A DNA stretch of 64,000 bases from CAYWNA01 sp964459305 (GCA_964459305.1 CAYWNA010000008.1:61574-125573), one strand, 5' to 3'. Numbered from the stretch's first letter, positions 37,103 to 45,695 are shown. Numbers and translations are program-made. The notes: generated by a model from the sequence alone, not told the origin.

Positions 37103-38614
37103 TTAATGGCTACATCCAACGTGCTTCCCTTCGTCATCCCCACCACCGCCGGCCTTGTTCTTCAACGCCAGGTGCATCTGGTAGGCGCCCGAAGTGGCCA
37201 CCACATCGCCAGGAAAGAGCGTTCCATCGTTTCCGATGACTGCCCAATGCTGATCGCGGTACTCGACATGAACCGACTTAAGGTCGAAATGCCCGCCGTT
37301 CTGCTGGAAGACGAACCATTCCGCCCCGTCCTGGACGACCGCGTCGACCGGCACCACAATCCGGTTCTCCCAGTGTTCGACCGGGACGTGCAACTGGACC
37401 CGCTGGCCGGGTTTGTACCGCCAACCAATGAACCGATGCCCGCCAGGCTTCGGTTCATTCCGCACGATCTCGTTCGGCAAAGGTACATAGAAGAGAAGCG
37501 CGCGCGAGTCCCTTTCAACCTCGTTTTCGACGTACAGAATCGATAGGTCAGACACGGTTTGTGTTCCCTTCCCGCTCTGTTCGATAATCGCGGTGATCGG
37601 CGTGCCAAGATTGATCGCCTCGGTCAACTCGGGAGCATCCTGCTCAAATGCCCTGCCCTCAATGTACAATTCACAGTAGTCTGCCAACGTGCACAGTCGA
37701 GTGCCCGCCGCCACGTGCTCGCCGGGCGCGACAGCCAGTTCCGCCACTTGCAGCAGTTCCTCGTGCTCGCTGAACGATTCACAACTGGCGGGTTCAGGGG
37801 TACTAACCGTCACCCCCGGAATCAACCGTCGATCGGTCTCGATGGCGTCGACCTGCTCTTCGCTCAGCCCATGGAGAACAAGCGCCTGCCGTTGAGCTCG
37901 GAGTTGCGCTTCGGCTTGCCTATGCTCGTACTGCCGTTCGAGCAACTTCGTTCCTGGAATGATCCCGTCAACGTTGATCTTCTCAAGTCGGGCAACCTCC
38001 CGTTTGATTACGTCCAGTCGTTCGACGGTTTGCAGGAACTGGCTCTGAGTTTCTACAAGGTCCTCGTGCGTCAAGCGAAGATCAAAAAGCGGCTGACCCG
38101 TACGAACGGCCTCGCCGCGAATTGGATACACGCGAGTGACAATGCCGGTCATGGGCGCCGAAACCTTGATCTGTGTTCGCCCCGGTCGTTCGGCAATCAT
38201 GGCCGGCACGGCAATGGTGCGGGCGAAGTCACGGGGCTCAATCGTCACTAGCTGCAGGCCGACGTTCTTCCGGGCTTGTTCGCTCATCTGCAACGACGCT
38301 TCCGCACTATGACCGGCGTGTGCATGAGCTTGGCTATGACCGTCGGCGGCCCCATCCTGACCGTCCTCTTGGTGCTCGAAACGCTCTCCGATTGCCGTCA
38401 ACAACTGGCTGGCTTTCGGAAGCCACCAGCCACGGGATAGAAATCCCACGGGGACAGCCATTACAGCCAAAAGGACGATCGTCAGAATCCACAGGCGGCG
38501 TTTCGTGAGTCCGGGAAACCGGACGCTTATCTTCTTCCTGCTTCTAGTTGTTTGTACGCGGTCAGCCCCACGCGTGACTTCATCGGACTTTGCGCGCGAT
38601 GTAGCGGGACACAT
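37103..38614 (-). CDS. RND efflux periplasmic adaptor, CzcB/CusB family
   Basis: A 503-residue membrane-fusion protein. An N-terminal span (LWILTIVLLAVMAVPVGFL) precedes a periplasmic region with a His-rich linker (DGHSQAHAHAGHSA). The lipoyl/hairpin region has IKVSAPMTGIVTRVYPIRGE and a long coiled hairpin (VERLDVIKREVARLEKI). Beta-barrel and membrane-proximal domains follow, and the C-terminus ends in a Gly/Asp/His/Cys tail (GKHVGCSH) that may bind metal. It is transcribed toward the pump gene with a 160-base gap that holds a perfect palindrome. Confidence 0.9.
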   Translation of the reverse strand: MCPATSRAKSDEVTRGADRVQTTRSRKKISVRFPGLTKRRLWILTIVLLAVMAVPVGFLSRGWWLPKASQLLTAIGERFEHQEDGQDGAADGHSQAHAHAGHSAEASLQMSEQARKNVGLQLVTIEPRDFARTIAVPAMIAERPGRTQIKVSAPMTGIVTRVYPIRGEAVRTGQPLFDLRLTHEDLVETQSQFLQTVERLDVIKREVARLEKINVDGIIPGTKLLERQYEHRQAEAQLRAQRQALVLHGLSEEQVDAIETDRRLIPGVTVSTPEPASCESFSEHEELLQVAELAVAPGEHVAAGTRLCTLADYCELYIEGRAFEQDAPELTEAINLGTPITAIIEQSGKGTQTVSDLSILYVENEVERDSRALLFYVPLPNEIVRNEPKPGGHRFIGWRYKPGQRVQLHVPVEHWENRIVVPVDAVVQDGAEWFVFQQNGGHFDLKSVHVEYRDQHWAVIGNDGTLFPGDVVATSGAYQMHLALKNKAGGGGDDEGKHVGCSH

Positions 38615-38730
38615 TGGAGACCTCCTGACAAAGGAGAAAAACTGACAGTGAAAAGACGCGCGGGCACCAACGGATTGGCTAGCAGTGCGCAGCGCGAAGA
38701 CGCATACGTCTCACTGGGAACAAGCTAGAA

Positions 38731-39126
38731 TCAAAGCAAGAACGCCTGATTCAGAAGGGGCAGTGGAATTGGTGGGCCGAAATGATGTGGTGTCTTATCC
38801 CTGGTGTCGAGTCCGCGCACCGGCGGCGGGATGGCGATAACAGAGGCGAACGGCACACAGAACGCGTCGAACGATACCTGCGACGTGCCGCCCGATTCTA
38901 CGCGCGCGAATACGCACTGATCATGGTCGCATCCTTGATCGCAGGGCTGATGGTCGGATGGCTCACCGCCATCTTCATGCCCGTGATGGCCACAGGGACA
39001 AGTGGATTCAACGGGCGGTGCGTCGCCAGACTGCGAACCGTACGCGTGCGCATGGTGGAGGCAGCACCCACACGCCAGATGCGCGAGCACCAGGAACATC
39101 GCAATAGTGCGGAGCACGCGGTACAT
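38731..39126 (-). CDS. Secreted Cys/His-rich protein 1
   Basis: From the ATG at 39126 there are 131 residues with a signal peptide (RTIAMFLVLAHLACGC) that could be a lipobox. The mature part is full of potential metal ligands: HHAHA, CPCGHHGHED, CDQGCDHDQC and later single Cys. Longer starts (39165 or TTG 39189) are possible. It lies upstream of the adaptor gene on the same strand, 116 bases before it, which suggests co-regulation with metal efflux. No known fold was recognised. It resembles the protein at 41242-41709 in design. Confidence 0.68.
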   Translation of the reverse strand: MYRVLRTIAMFLVLAHLACGCCLHHAHAYGSQSGDAPPVESTCPCGHHGHEDGGEPSDHQPCDQGCDHDQCVFARVESGGTSQVSFDAFCVPFASVIAIPPPVRGLDTRDKTPHHFGPPIPLPLLNQAFLL

Positions 39127-39379
39127 GATCGATCTCAGACTAAGGGCCTTAACCGATCTAAACATACGACTGAAACTCCAGCTTGGCAACCCACCTAAAG
39201 GGCTAGCTTCGTCGCGTACTCACATGAATTGGGGCGGGAGTATAGATTCTGACGGCTCGTTGTGACAGCCCGATTCAGTCATGTCCAGCTCACCCAATCT
39301 CGATGGTCTTCGGGCCTTGGCAGCCCGGCCCCTATGCTTCTATTGCTTTTCCTCCCGTCTGGGCGACATGCGCTAACTC

Positions 39380-40213
39380 TTACCCCACGCGTGTCAAGGC
39401 ATCTACAATCTTGGCTCGCGCTGCTTGCCAGCCAGGGATAAGGCCGGCAACGAGGCCGACGCCAACGGAGACGATCGCGCCGATCATGGCCAATTCCAGC
39501 GAGGGGCGAAACGCGATCGAGACCCCCTCGGCGGCAATCGAGAAACCGGCAAGAGCAAGGAGCGCCAAGCCCAGGCCGATGCCTAACAGGCCACCCGTGC
39601 TGCTGAGTAGCACGCTTTCGCACACCACGAGCTGAAAGATCCAACGAGGGCGCAAACCGATGGTCTGTAACACGCCGTGTTCCCTGATGCGGTCCTGGGC
39701 CGAACGAAAGATGCCGGTCACCAGCACGGTAACATCACCGATCGTGAACTTCTCGCCGACGCTCAGTCCGCGGCGCGCGGCAACGACCTTTCCGACCAAC
39801 GCGCCATCGTCCTGCCGATCGAACTCGGTCCAGTTGCCTGCATCCAGCTCAATATCGCGACAGGCTTTCAACTTCTCGGCCGGCATGCCTTGAAACACGA
39901 TCGCATCCAGGCTGGCGCGGCAGTTGTTGGTGAACACTTTGATCGGGACGACATCGGTGACGCCTGCCTGCTTGGCGATATGCCGCTCGTAATCCTGCGG
40001 CAACCGACTGCTCGTCGGACAGAAACGATTTTCCTGAAAGACAATGAGCGTGCGCTGGGCTTGCTTGTCCTGTGTCAACCGGTGCAAACCATCCTGCACG
40101 GCGCTCACAAAACAGAACACCAACAGCGCCACCGCCGTGCCGCTCACGGTCAACATCGTTCGGGCAGAATGGCGTCAAAGACCTTTCAGGATGTAGGATG
40201 CAAACTTGAACAT
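39380..40213 (-). pseudogene. ABC permease (MacB/FtsX type), interrupted and internally deleted
   Basis: The frame starts at ATG 40213 as MFKFASYILKGL, meets TGA at 40175-40177, and continues RHSARTMLTVSGTAVALLVF. The stop sits exactly where a Trp (TGG) would complete the usual WRHSARTxLTVSG N-terminus. Further on, GDVTVLVTGIFRS is joined directly to QDRIREHGVLQTIGLRPRWI. In this family about 100 residues, including the end of the periplasmic domain and the second membrane span, normally lie between. The last two spans and the ALTRVG end remain. An internal ATG at 40156 could restart translation, but the product would lack key parts. No ATPase gene adjoins it. Confidence 0.75.
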
Positions 40214-40315
40214 GCGAAAACTCCGATGGAGCCAAGGCTTCAGCTTCAAAGTCCATGGCCAGAAAGACCAGTCCTTTGTCATGCAACCTTCTGGCTCTCG
40301 CCTCTCAGCTCTCCG

Positions 40316-40849
40316 CTATCTCCTCACATACACTCCATTGGCGGCGACGGAGAAGCTACCTTCATCGTCGCGCTGTACCCGGCCTTTCACGACAACCATG
40401 TCGTTTTCGCTTGCGCTTAACAGCTTGCGGGCGTCAACCGCCAAGACGCTGCCCCGTTCATCGACGATCTTTACGAGCGTCGTGCAATCGGCACGCAACG
40501 AGGCACAGCAGTCGTCCATGCAGACCTGCCCTTCCTCGCTCGTCTCACCGTCGGCGACAACGGTCATCGCCGCATCGATCATCAGGAAGGCCGCCCGTCC
40601 TTCGATCCACGGGTTCTTCTGCCCGCCGATGCGCCCCACCAGTACGATTTCGTCCTGGTCCTTGGCTTCTTCCCGCGCGATCATGACACCAACGGCACCG
40701 TCCGGTTCTTTCGGCAAGAGGTATCTCGCCGTGTCGATCGACGGCGTTGAGGACATGCTACTGGCCGTTGCCTGTGTGGGTTGTTGGCTACATCCCGCGG
40801 CAGCCGTCAATACAGCCGCTAACCCGAAAAATGCAGTTGCTCGGATCAT
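40316..40849 (-). CDS. Putative lipoprotein of the metal island
   Basis: A 177-residue protein from an ATG with AAAGGA upstream. The signal ends in the lipobox LTAAAGC. The mature part has a beta-rich body (DEIVLVGRIGGQKNPWIEG, AAMTVVADGE), a cysteine cluster (CMDDCCASLRADC), then an OB-like end (DMVVVKGRVQRDDEGSFSV). The Cys cluster suggests metal or redox chemistry, by inference. It is the gene upstream of the broken permease. Comparable lipoproteins accompany ABC permease/ATPase sets in planctomycetes, so this may be what is left of a decaying transport operon. Confidence 0.72.
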   Translation of the reverse strand: MIRATAFFGLAAVLTAAAGCSQQPTQATASSMSSTPSIDTARYLLPKEPDGAVGVMIAREEAKDQDEIVLVGRIGGQKNPWIEGRAAFLMIDAAMTVVADGETSEEGQVCMDDCCASLRADCTTLVKIVDERGSVLAVDARKLLSASENDMVVVKGRVQRDDEGSFSVAANGVYVRR

Positions 40850-41241
40850 GGTCCATCCTTTCCTGGAAAACTGTCGTGTTGGCGCTTCTAAGACCTCGGC
40901 TTCGCGGTATACGTGCCACTAGGTCCTGACAAACGAATCGGTTGATCCCCCGCCTTTTCAACCGCTTCCCACAACGCTCGCGGCGAAAGGATGGCGTTTG
41001 CCTGAGGGGTCACAAACAGAGCTTTCTATCGCGCCAGCCCATGCCGGCTTCTGGGGGCCGATTCGGAAAACAACAGTCGAAGGCAGCGGTCGAACGATCG
41101 TGATTTCTGCGCTCGCCGCGGAGTGCTAAGCACAGCGGCAAACGTCGTGACATGCCAAACATGCACAGCTATCGAAATGGTCGCGCACAGACAGATCACG
41201 GAGCTGTACAATCGTCCGAGAAGGGCGCGGCCAGCGCGCGC
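40850..41241. other. Gap with no convincing gene
   Basis: A 61-codon minus-strand frame (41026-41211) starts with a signal-like hydrophobic stretch (CLCATISIAVHVW) but has no ribosome site and no recognisable body. It could be a tiny exported peptide or the remains of one. Nothing else is seen. Confidence 0.4.
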
Positions 41242-41709
41242 TTACGCTAGAAAGCGACAAAGACAAGCGCACACTTGCTGTGCGGAAAAGGTGGGTATGG
41301 CGTCGTCCGTAACAGTACGAGCAGAACTGGAATTGGCATAGGTGCCTGTTATGTCAACGGCTCCGCAAACCAAGTCAACAGAGCGAACCACTTGCACGGG
41401 TTTCCCGCTCGGCAACTGAGGCCATTCCGGCTTCTGGCAAGAGCAACTCGCCGGACATTGACATGGTGCAACTGGCTCGCGCTGGTGCGCACTGGGAAGA
41501 CCCCGTTTCTCTTCCGAACCGTGGTGATTGTCGCAGGCATGATCGTGGTGATGGCAACACGCCGAGCCAGCATCAACATCGCGATGCGGCAAACGGGAAC
41601 GCGCACTGCACTCGCAGAGCTCCATGACCCCCAGCAACGCATGGACGGGTGACAGGAGAACGGCGACCCAAATCAGGGATTTCGACCATGTGTGGCTTGC
41701 GTACAACAT
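41242..41709 (-). CDS. Secreted Cys/His-rich protein 2
   Basis: A 155-residue protein with an N-terminal hydrophobic signal (LIWVAVLLSPVHALLG) and a mature region rich in candidate metal ligands: CECS, CCHHHDHACDNHH, CQCPASCSC and a C-terminal CACLC. The order of signal, His cluster, CxC cluster and sparse Cys tail repeats that of the 38.7-39.1 kb gene, although the residues differ. It faces the lipoprotein gene on the same strand. It probably belongs to the metal island as a periplasmic or surface chelator. It was not recognised as a named family. Confidence 0.62.
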   Translation of the reverse strand: MLYASHTWSKSLIWVAVLLSPVHALLGVMELCECSARSRLPHRDVDAGSACCHHHDHACDNHHGSEEKRGLPSAHQREPVAPCQCPASCSCQKPEWPQLPSGKPVQVVRSVDLVCGAVDITGTYANSSSARTVTDDAIPTFSAQQVCACLCRFLA

Positions 41710-42189
41710 GTCTTCACATCAGCATCAGGGCACCAGAGGGCATTGCCCACCTCTCGCGCCGTATCGACATTCCCAGCCCTCCGTCTTGAGAGATTCCTGC
41801 CGAAGCCACTCCTCGCCAAACCTCCCGTGGGTATGCGTCGGACCACACTGCTGACTCAATGCGAACATCAGGCGTTGTATCCCTTAATGTCCTGAAATTG
41901 CCGAGACCCGACGAATGGAGAGAAAATCGCGAGTCAAATCTACAAGGGTGGCAATGTTGAACGTGCATCTGCGCGACACCATTGTCCGTGATGTTGCCTC
42001 GGAAGGCATCTTGCGGCGAGCCGAAATCCTGTGAGAATCGTTGAGGTGGCCAATCCGCAGCTAGAGAGGGACGGATCTCCAAGTCCGTCCGCTTCGGACT
42101 TTGAGGTCCGTCAGTTCGCGCATCCCGCGAGTCGAGCGGGCCTTAGTAGATCAAACCGCTGCCAGCGATATTCTGCGCGAGGAAAACCG
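41710..42189. other. Gap upstream of the nitrilase gene with small hairpins
   Basis: No supported gene: the 122-codon minus ORF is low in coding character. GGACGGA (42069-42075) pairs with TCCGTCC (42084-42090), and GTCCG/CGGAC follows at once, resembling the GGACGGATT hairpin at 56958. The promoter of the nitrilase gene must lie here. Confidence 0.45.
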
Positions 42190-43164
42190 ATGTCGATTCG
42201 CCTGACGTCAATTCTTATCATCTCCGCCATCTTCACGGCCTCCACAACGCTGGCGCAACAGCCAACGCTAGACCGGCCGGATTCGGTCAAAGTCGCAGCA
42301 GTTCAAATCTGTGGCTATGACAAGACCGACGTGCCTCGACCGGGATATCAACCAGCCGACGCCTTTGTGCCCTACATCGACAAAGCCGGCAAGGACGGCG
42401 CTCAGCTGGTGGTCTTTCCCGAATACGTCTTGGGCCGGATCCCGGTTCCGGGCCCGTCGACCCAAAGGATCTCGGAGGCGGCAGCGGCGAACCGAATCTA
42501 TGTGATCGTGGGATGCTGGGAACTGTACGACGACGGCTCTTTCGCGAACGCAGCGTTACTTTTCGACCGCAGCGGCGACATCGCCGGAAAATACTACAAG
42601 ACCCATGCAGCGGTGGATCATTACGAGGGCGATCCGCCATGGTCGAAACCGCCGGGAGGTAGAGACACAGACTGGTTTGTCAAAAACGATCCCGAGTGGA
42701 TCATGAAAAAGGGCGACGACCTGCCAGTCTTCGACCTCGACTTCGGCAGGATCGGTATTCTCACTTGCTACGACGGCTGGTTTCCGGAGAGCTTCCGGGT
42801 GCTCTCGCTCAAAGGGGCGGAAATCCTTGTATGGATCAATGGTCGCGGTGGAAGCGTTGAGGACTTCATCGTGAAATCGGCCATGTTCCGGAATCACGTT
42901 GCCGCGATCTGCACGAACCAATCCTACGGCGCAGGAACGATGATCGCCGACTGGCCAACGCGAATTCTCGCCCGTTGCCCGGATCGTAAGGAGTCTTACA
43001 TCACGGCCACCATCAACCTGAAAAACGTTCGCAGAGCGAGAGAATACAGTCGGAATTTTCAGCAGCGGCGACCAGACCTGTACACGGAAATCGTCAAACC
43101 GATCCCTGGCCAAACTTCGCGTGACACCCACCCACGATCGGGGTCGACGCCCCACCTGCCCTAG
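42190..43164 (+). CDS. Exported nitrilase-superfamily hydrolase
   Basis: From the ATG at 42190 (GAGGAAAACCG before it) the protein has 324 residues. A signal peptide (LTSILIISAIFTASTTLAQQ) leads to the carbon-nitrogen hydrolase fold with its full catalytic set: Glu78 in VVFPEYVLGR, Lys137 in GKYYKTHA and Cys193 in GILTCYDGWFPES. Family members hydrolyse amides, carbamoyl groups or nitriles. Most are cytoplasmic, so export is notable. Residues 140-175 form an insertion rich in Trp, Pro and Asp. The substrate is unknown. It is monocistronic. Confidence 0.87.
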   Translation: MSIRLTSILIISAIFTASTTLAQQPTLDRPDSVKVAAVQICGYDKTDVPRPGYQPADAFVPYIDKAGKDGAQLVVFPEYVLGRIPVPGPSTQRISEAAAANRIYVIVGCWELYDDGSFANAALLFDRSGDIAGKYYKTHAAVDHYEGDPPWSKPPGGRDTDWFVKNDPEWIMKKGDDLPVFDLDFGRIGILTCYDGWFPESFRVLSLKGAEILVWINGRGGSVEDFIVKSAMFRNHVAAICTNQSYGAGTMIADWPTRILARCPDRKESYITATINLKNVRRAREYSRNFQQRRPDLYTEIVKPIPGQTSRDTHPRSGSTPHLP

Positions 43165-43554
43165 GGCGTCAAAAATGTGCCCTTGACACGGTAATCCGCA
43201 GGAAGGAAAGCAGGCGATTTCTCTTCCGTGGAGTTAAGGCTGCCCACGTGGGAGGGCGAGGCTCCCGCCGAGCCGCGGCTCCGCAGGAGCGTCGCCCTCC
43301 CGAAACAAAACCCGAACGATCGCAATATTCACGCTGTAGCAACTTTGGCGCCCCACACACTGACCCTGATGTCAACAAGATTCGCGGCAGCTGATAGGAC
43401 GCCATGGCACCCCCTCCCATTGGGCGTGCTGTCGAAGGCAGCTAACGCCTAGAATAGTAATTGGAGGCTTGATGTCGGGTTCTAATCGGGTCGCTGTGTC
43501 CTACAATGCGAACTCGATGAACGGACTTCGGCATCTACAGAATCGATCAGCACG
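43165..43554. other. Gap with a GC-rich palindromic repeat
   Basis: No gene was found. A palindrome at 43250-43301 pairs GGGAGGGCGAGGCTCC with GGAGCGTCGCCCTCCC, with one mismatch. Its translation (WEGEAPAEP) is one I recall as recurrent in planctomycete spurious ORFs. The STAS-gene promoter must lie in the right half. Confidence 0.6.
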
Positions 43555-43983
43555 ATGAATACTCCATCTGAAACCCCGGAAGCCACCCACTACCGCTGCC
43601 CAAGGTGCAATATTGGGCTGCCCTATCGGCCACATCGGCCACCATTTGATGCTCCCTGCCCGGATTGCGGGTATCTTCTCTGGTGCTCCAAGAGAACGGT
43701 GAACGGCGATGTCATCCTCGACATCGTGCCGGGGATGACACCGGAACTGGTTGACATCGACGGTCTGGTCGAGTCGCTTGTTGACGCTGGCAACGTCGAC
43801 CGCATTCTTGTCGATTTGGCAGACGTGGAATCCTTGAGTTGTGCGCTTGTCGCTCGATTGGTGGTCCTGAACAAAAAACTGGAATCCATCGATCGCAAAC
43901 TGGCATTGCGCGGTCTGCGTCCGATCGTCCGTGAAGAGTTTGACTGCCTCGGTCTCGAGCAGGCGTTCGAGATCTCCAGCTAG
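43555..43983 (+). CDS. Zinc-ribbon plus STAS-domain protein
   Basis: A 142-residue protein. Residues 14-42 carry two CxxC pairs (CPRC and CPDC) forming a zinc ribbon. Residues 52-142 form a STAS/anti-sigma-antagonist domain with DRILVDLADVESLSCALVAR, where the Ser region corresponds to the phosphorylation loop, and LALRGLRPIVREEFDCLGL. STAS proteins act in partner-switching control of sigma factors or signalling. A ribbon fused to STAS is unusual. No anti-sigma kinase is adjacent. It is followed by two hairpins, the second a clear terminator. Confidence 0.8.
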   Translation: MNTPSETPEATHYRCPRCNIGLPYRPHRPPFDAPCPDCGYLLWCSKRTVNGDVILDIVPGMTPELVDIDGLVESLVDAGNVDRILVDLADVESLSCALVARLVVLNKKLESIDRKLALRGLRPIVREEFDCLGLEQAFEISS

Positions 43984-44020
43984 GAAACGCAGGCATTGAG
44001 CGGTCGTTGAGGGCAATAAA

Positions 44021-44047
44021 GGGAGCGGGGCTCACACCCCTCGCTCC
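44021..44047. repeat. GC-rich hairpin downstream of the STAS gene
   Basis: GGAGCG (44022-44027) pairs with CGCTCC (44042-44047), with GGGG/CCCC helping the inner part. No T run follows, so it is more likely a stabilising hairpin or palindromic repeat than a terminator. Confidence 0.5.
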
Positions 44048-44072
44048 GCGACTTGGTCATTTGACAGACTAA

Positions 44073-44105
44073 GGATCTGCAATGAGTTGTTGCAGGTCCT
44101 TTTTT
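44073..44105 (+). terminator. Rho-independent terminator after the STAS gene
   Basis: GGATCTGCAA (44073-44082), a 7-base loop, then TTGCAGGTCC (44090-44099) form ten pairs including one G-T, followed by six T at 44100-44105. It separates the STAS gene from the methyltransferase gene. Confidence 0.85.
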
Positions 44106-44204
44106 CGTGTATCAACTGTCTACCGGCTTCGGGCCATCCGGAAGTTCTGTTTCGCTGGCAATCCCAAAACGCATCGGCCACGGTTGGAGATCGAGGGGAA
44201 CAGT

Positions 44205-45212
44205 ATGAACCCGCGGGAGAGGTTTCTGGCTTCGCTTCATGGCCAGTCGCCCGATCGACCGCCTGTGGCGCACGTGGCGGCGCTGACCACGGTGGAACTT
44301 CAGGAACTCACCGGTTGCACTATGCCTGAGGCCCATCACGACCCCGCCGGACAAGCGCGATTGCTGTTTGCCAATCATGAAGTGCTGGGGCTGGATGCGG
44401 TTACCTTCCTCATCAATTTCTTCAACACGCCCGCAGCGCTTGGAGTCGACATGGATTGGGGTGATTCCGCGACGCTGCCAGTGTTCAAGTCGCATCCGTG
44501 GCGCTCGATGGACGATGCGCTCGTACCCGCCGACCTGCTCGACCGGCAACCAATCCGGAATTGCCTGGAAACACTGCGAATCGCCAAACGCGACTACGGG
44601 GACAAAATCGCTGTTCTGGGTAAAGTGATGGGACCGTTTTCGATGGTCCAGGTAATGCACGGCATCGAGAATACGCTGTTGGCGGCAATTGACGATCGCG
44701 ATCTGCTCGCGGGCTTCATGGACACGTGCGTCGAAATGCTGGTGCGATTCGCCAACGCGCAATTCGAGATCGGTGTCGACGCGATTGGCATCGGCGAGGG
44801 TGGCGCCGGCGCCAAGATGCTCTCGCCGAAGATGTACGAGGAAATACTGATGCCGGTGCATCAGAGAATGTTGGGACAAATCGACGGCCCCACGGTCATG
44901 CACATGTGCGGCGACATCACCGCGCGATTGCCAATGCTGAAGCAGACGGCGATGACCTGTTTCAACTTCGATTGGGCAATCCCGCCGAAGACGATGGTCG
45001 CCGAAGCCGGCGGCGCTTTCCGCTTGATGGGTAATGCCAACACGGCCGATCTGCTCATGGGCACGCCGGAGAGAATCGAACAGCAGGTAGTTGAGTGTCT
45101 GGAAGCCGGCGTCGACATCATCAGCCCCGGTTGTGCGATCAGTCCAAAATGCCCTATTGCGAATCTACGGGCGATGACGGATGCTGTAATCGCTCATACT
45201 AGCCCCACATAG
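44205..45212 (+). CDS. Uroporphyrinogen decarboxylase-fold methyltransferase, MtaA/CmuA-like
   Basis: From ATG 44205 (GAGGGGAAC upstream) the protein has 335 residues. The UroD fold is evident (MNPRERFLASLHGQSPDRPP). The zinc-thiolate set of MtaA/CmuA-type corrinoid methyltransferases is present as His233-x-Cys235 in MHMCGD with Cys310 in IISPGC. True HemE lacks these ligands and has a different N-terminal arginine motif. Such enzymes pass methyl groups between corrinoid proteins and a thiol. A membrane pair (small protein plus symporter) follows on the same strand, hinting at uptake and demethylation of one substrate. No corrinoid protein gene is adjacent. Confidence 0.82.
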   Translation: MNPRERFLASLHGQSPDRPPVAHVAALTTVELQELTGCTMPEAHHDPAGQARLLFANHEVLGLDAVTFLINFFNTPAALGVDMDWGDSATLPVFKSHPWRSMDDALVPADLLDRQPIRNCLETLRIAKRDYGDKIAVLGKVMGPFSMVQVMHGIENTLLAAIDDRDLLAGFMDTCVEMLVRFANAQFEIGVDAIGIGEGGAGAKMLSPKMYEEILMPVHQRMLGQIDGPTVMHMCGDITARLPMLKQTAMTCFNFDWAIPPKTMVAEAGGAFRLMGNANTADLLMGTPERIEQQVVECLEAGVDIISPGCAISPKCPIANLRAMTDAVIAHTSPT

Positions 45213-45242
45213 TGTCCTAAGCTAACAAGGACGTAGAGTACG

Positions 45243-45500
45243 ATGAATGACACTTCCCCTACGAAGAATGGGTTGCTCGGCTTCGTACTGAGCGTGATCT
45301 TTGTGTTGGCCATAGTAATGGGCACAGGTCCGGGAATCTACTTGATCAATCCTGATCCGGCTGATGCCGAGGCGAACCGAACGTTTCTGAGCGTGCCCAT
45401 CATCTATGCCTGGGTCGTCCTCTGGTTCCTGGTACAGGCGGGAGTGATCCTGGTGGCGTATTTCAAGCTATGGAAAGAGCCGCAGGCGGAAGAATCGTGA
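45243..45500 (+). CDS. Small two-span membrane protein preceding a symporter
   Basis: An 85-residue protein with two hydrophobic spans (GFVLSVIFVLAIVMGTGPGIY and IYAWVVLWFLVQAGVILVAYF) and a charged tail. Its start is 31 bases after the methyltransferase stop, with AAGGACG upstream. Small membrane partners in front of sodium:solute symporters are a recurring arrangement, and it may be an accessory subunit of the next gene's product. A palindromic element separates the two genes. Confidence 0.78.
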   Translation: MNDTSPTKNGLLGFVLSVIFVLAIVMGTGPGIYLINPDPADAEANRTFLSVPIIYAWVVLWFLVQAGVILVAYFKLWKEPQAEES

Positions 45501-45564
45501 GAGGTTAGCAAGAACGATAGATGACTGGAGATCGCTACCGAAATGAAGCCGGTGTTTAGCCGCC

Positions 45565-45632
45565 GTAGCCGAACTCGCCAGAGTTTGGGGTTTCCCAACC
45601 CAAACGCTCCAAAGTCTGGCGACTTCGGCTAC
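45565..45632. repeat. REP-like palindrome R3
   Basis: It starts GTAGCCGAACTCGCCAGA and ends TCTGGCGACTTCGGCTAC, the same stem with the same C-C and G-G mismatches as R1 and R2 but a different centre (GGGTTTCCCAACCC-like). It lies in the leader of the symporter gene. Confidence 0.9.
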
Positions 45633-45695
45633 CGTGAATTCCGAATCTATTTCAGCCACGATCCTTGGTGGTGATTGCCGTAAAGGAACCCGCGG

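Noticed and set aside
40175..40177. Selenocysteine at the in-frame TGA of the permease
   Set aside because: The position corresponds to a structural Trp in homologues, not a redox Cys, and the gene carries a second lesion. No hairpin of SECIS type was noticed next to it.
41714..42082. A 122-codon minus-strand ORF before the nitrilase gene
   Set aside because: It has no ribosome site, no signal and no recognisable domain, and it crosses hairpin sequence.
44205..45212. hemE (uroporphyrinogen decarboxylase)
   Set aside because: The H-x-C ... C zinc ligands and the N-terminus match methyltransferases of the same fold, not true HemE.
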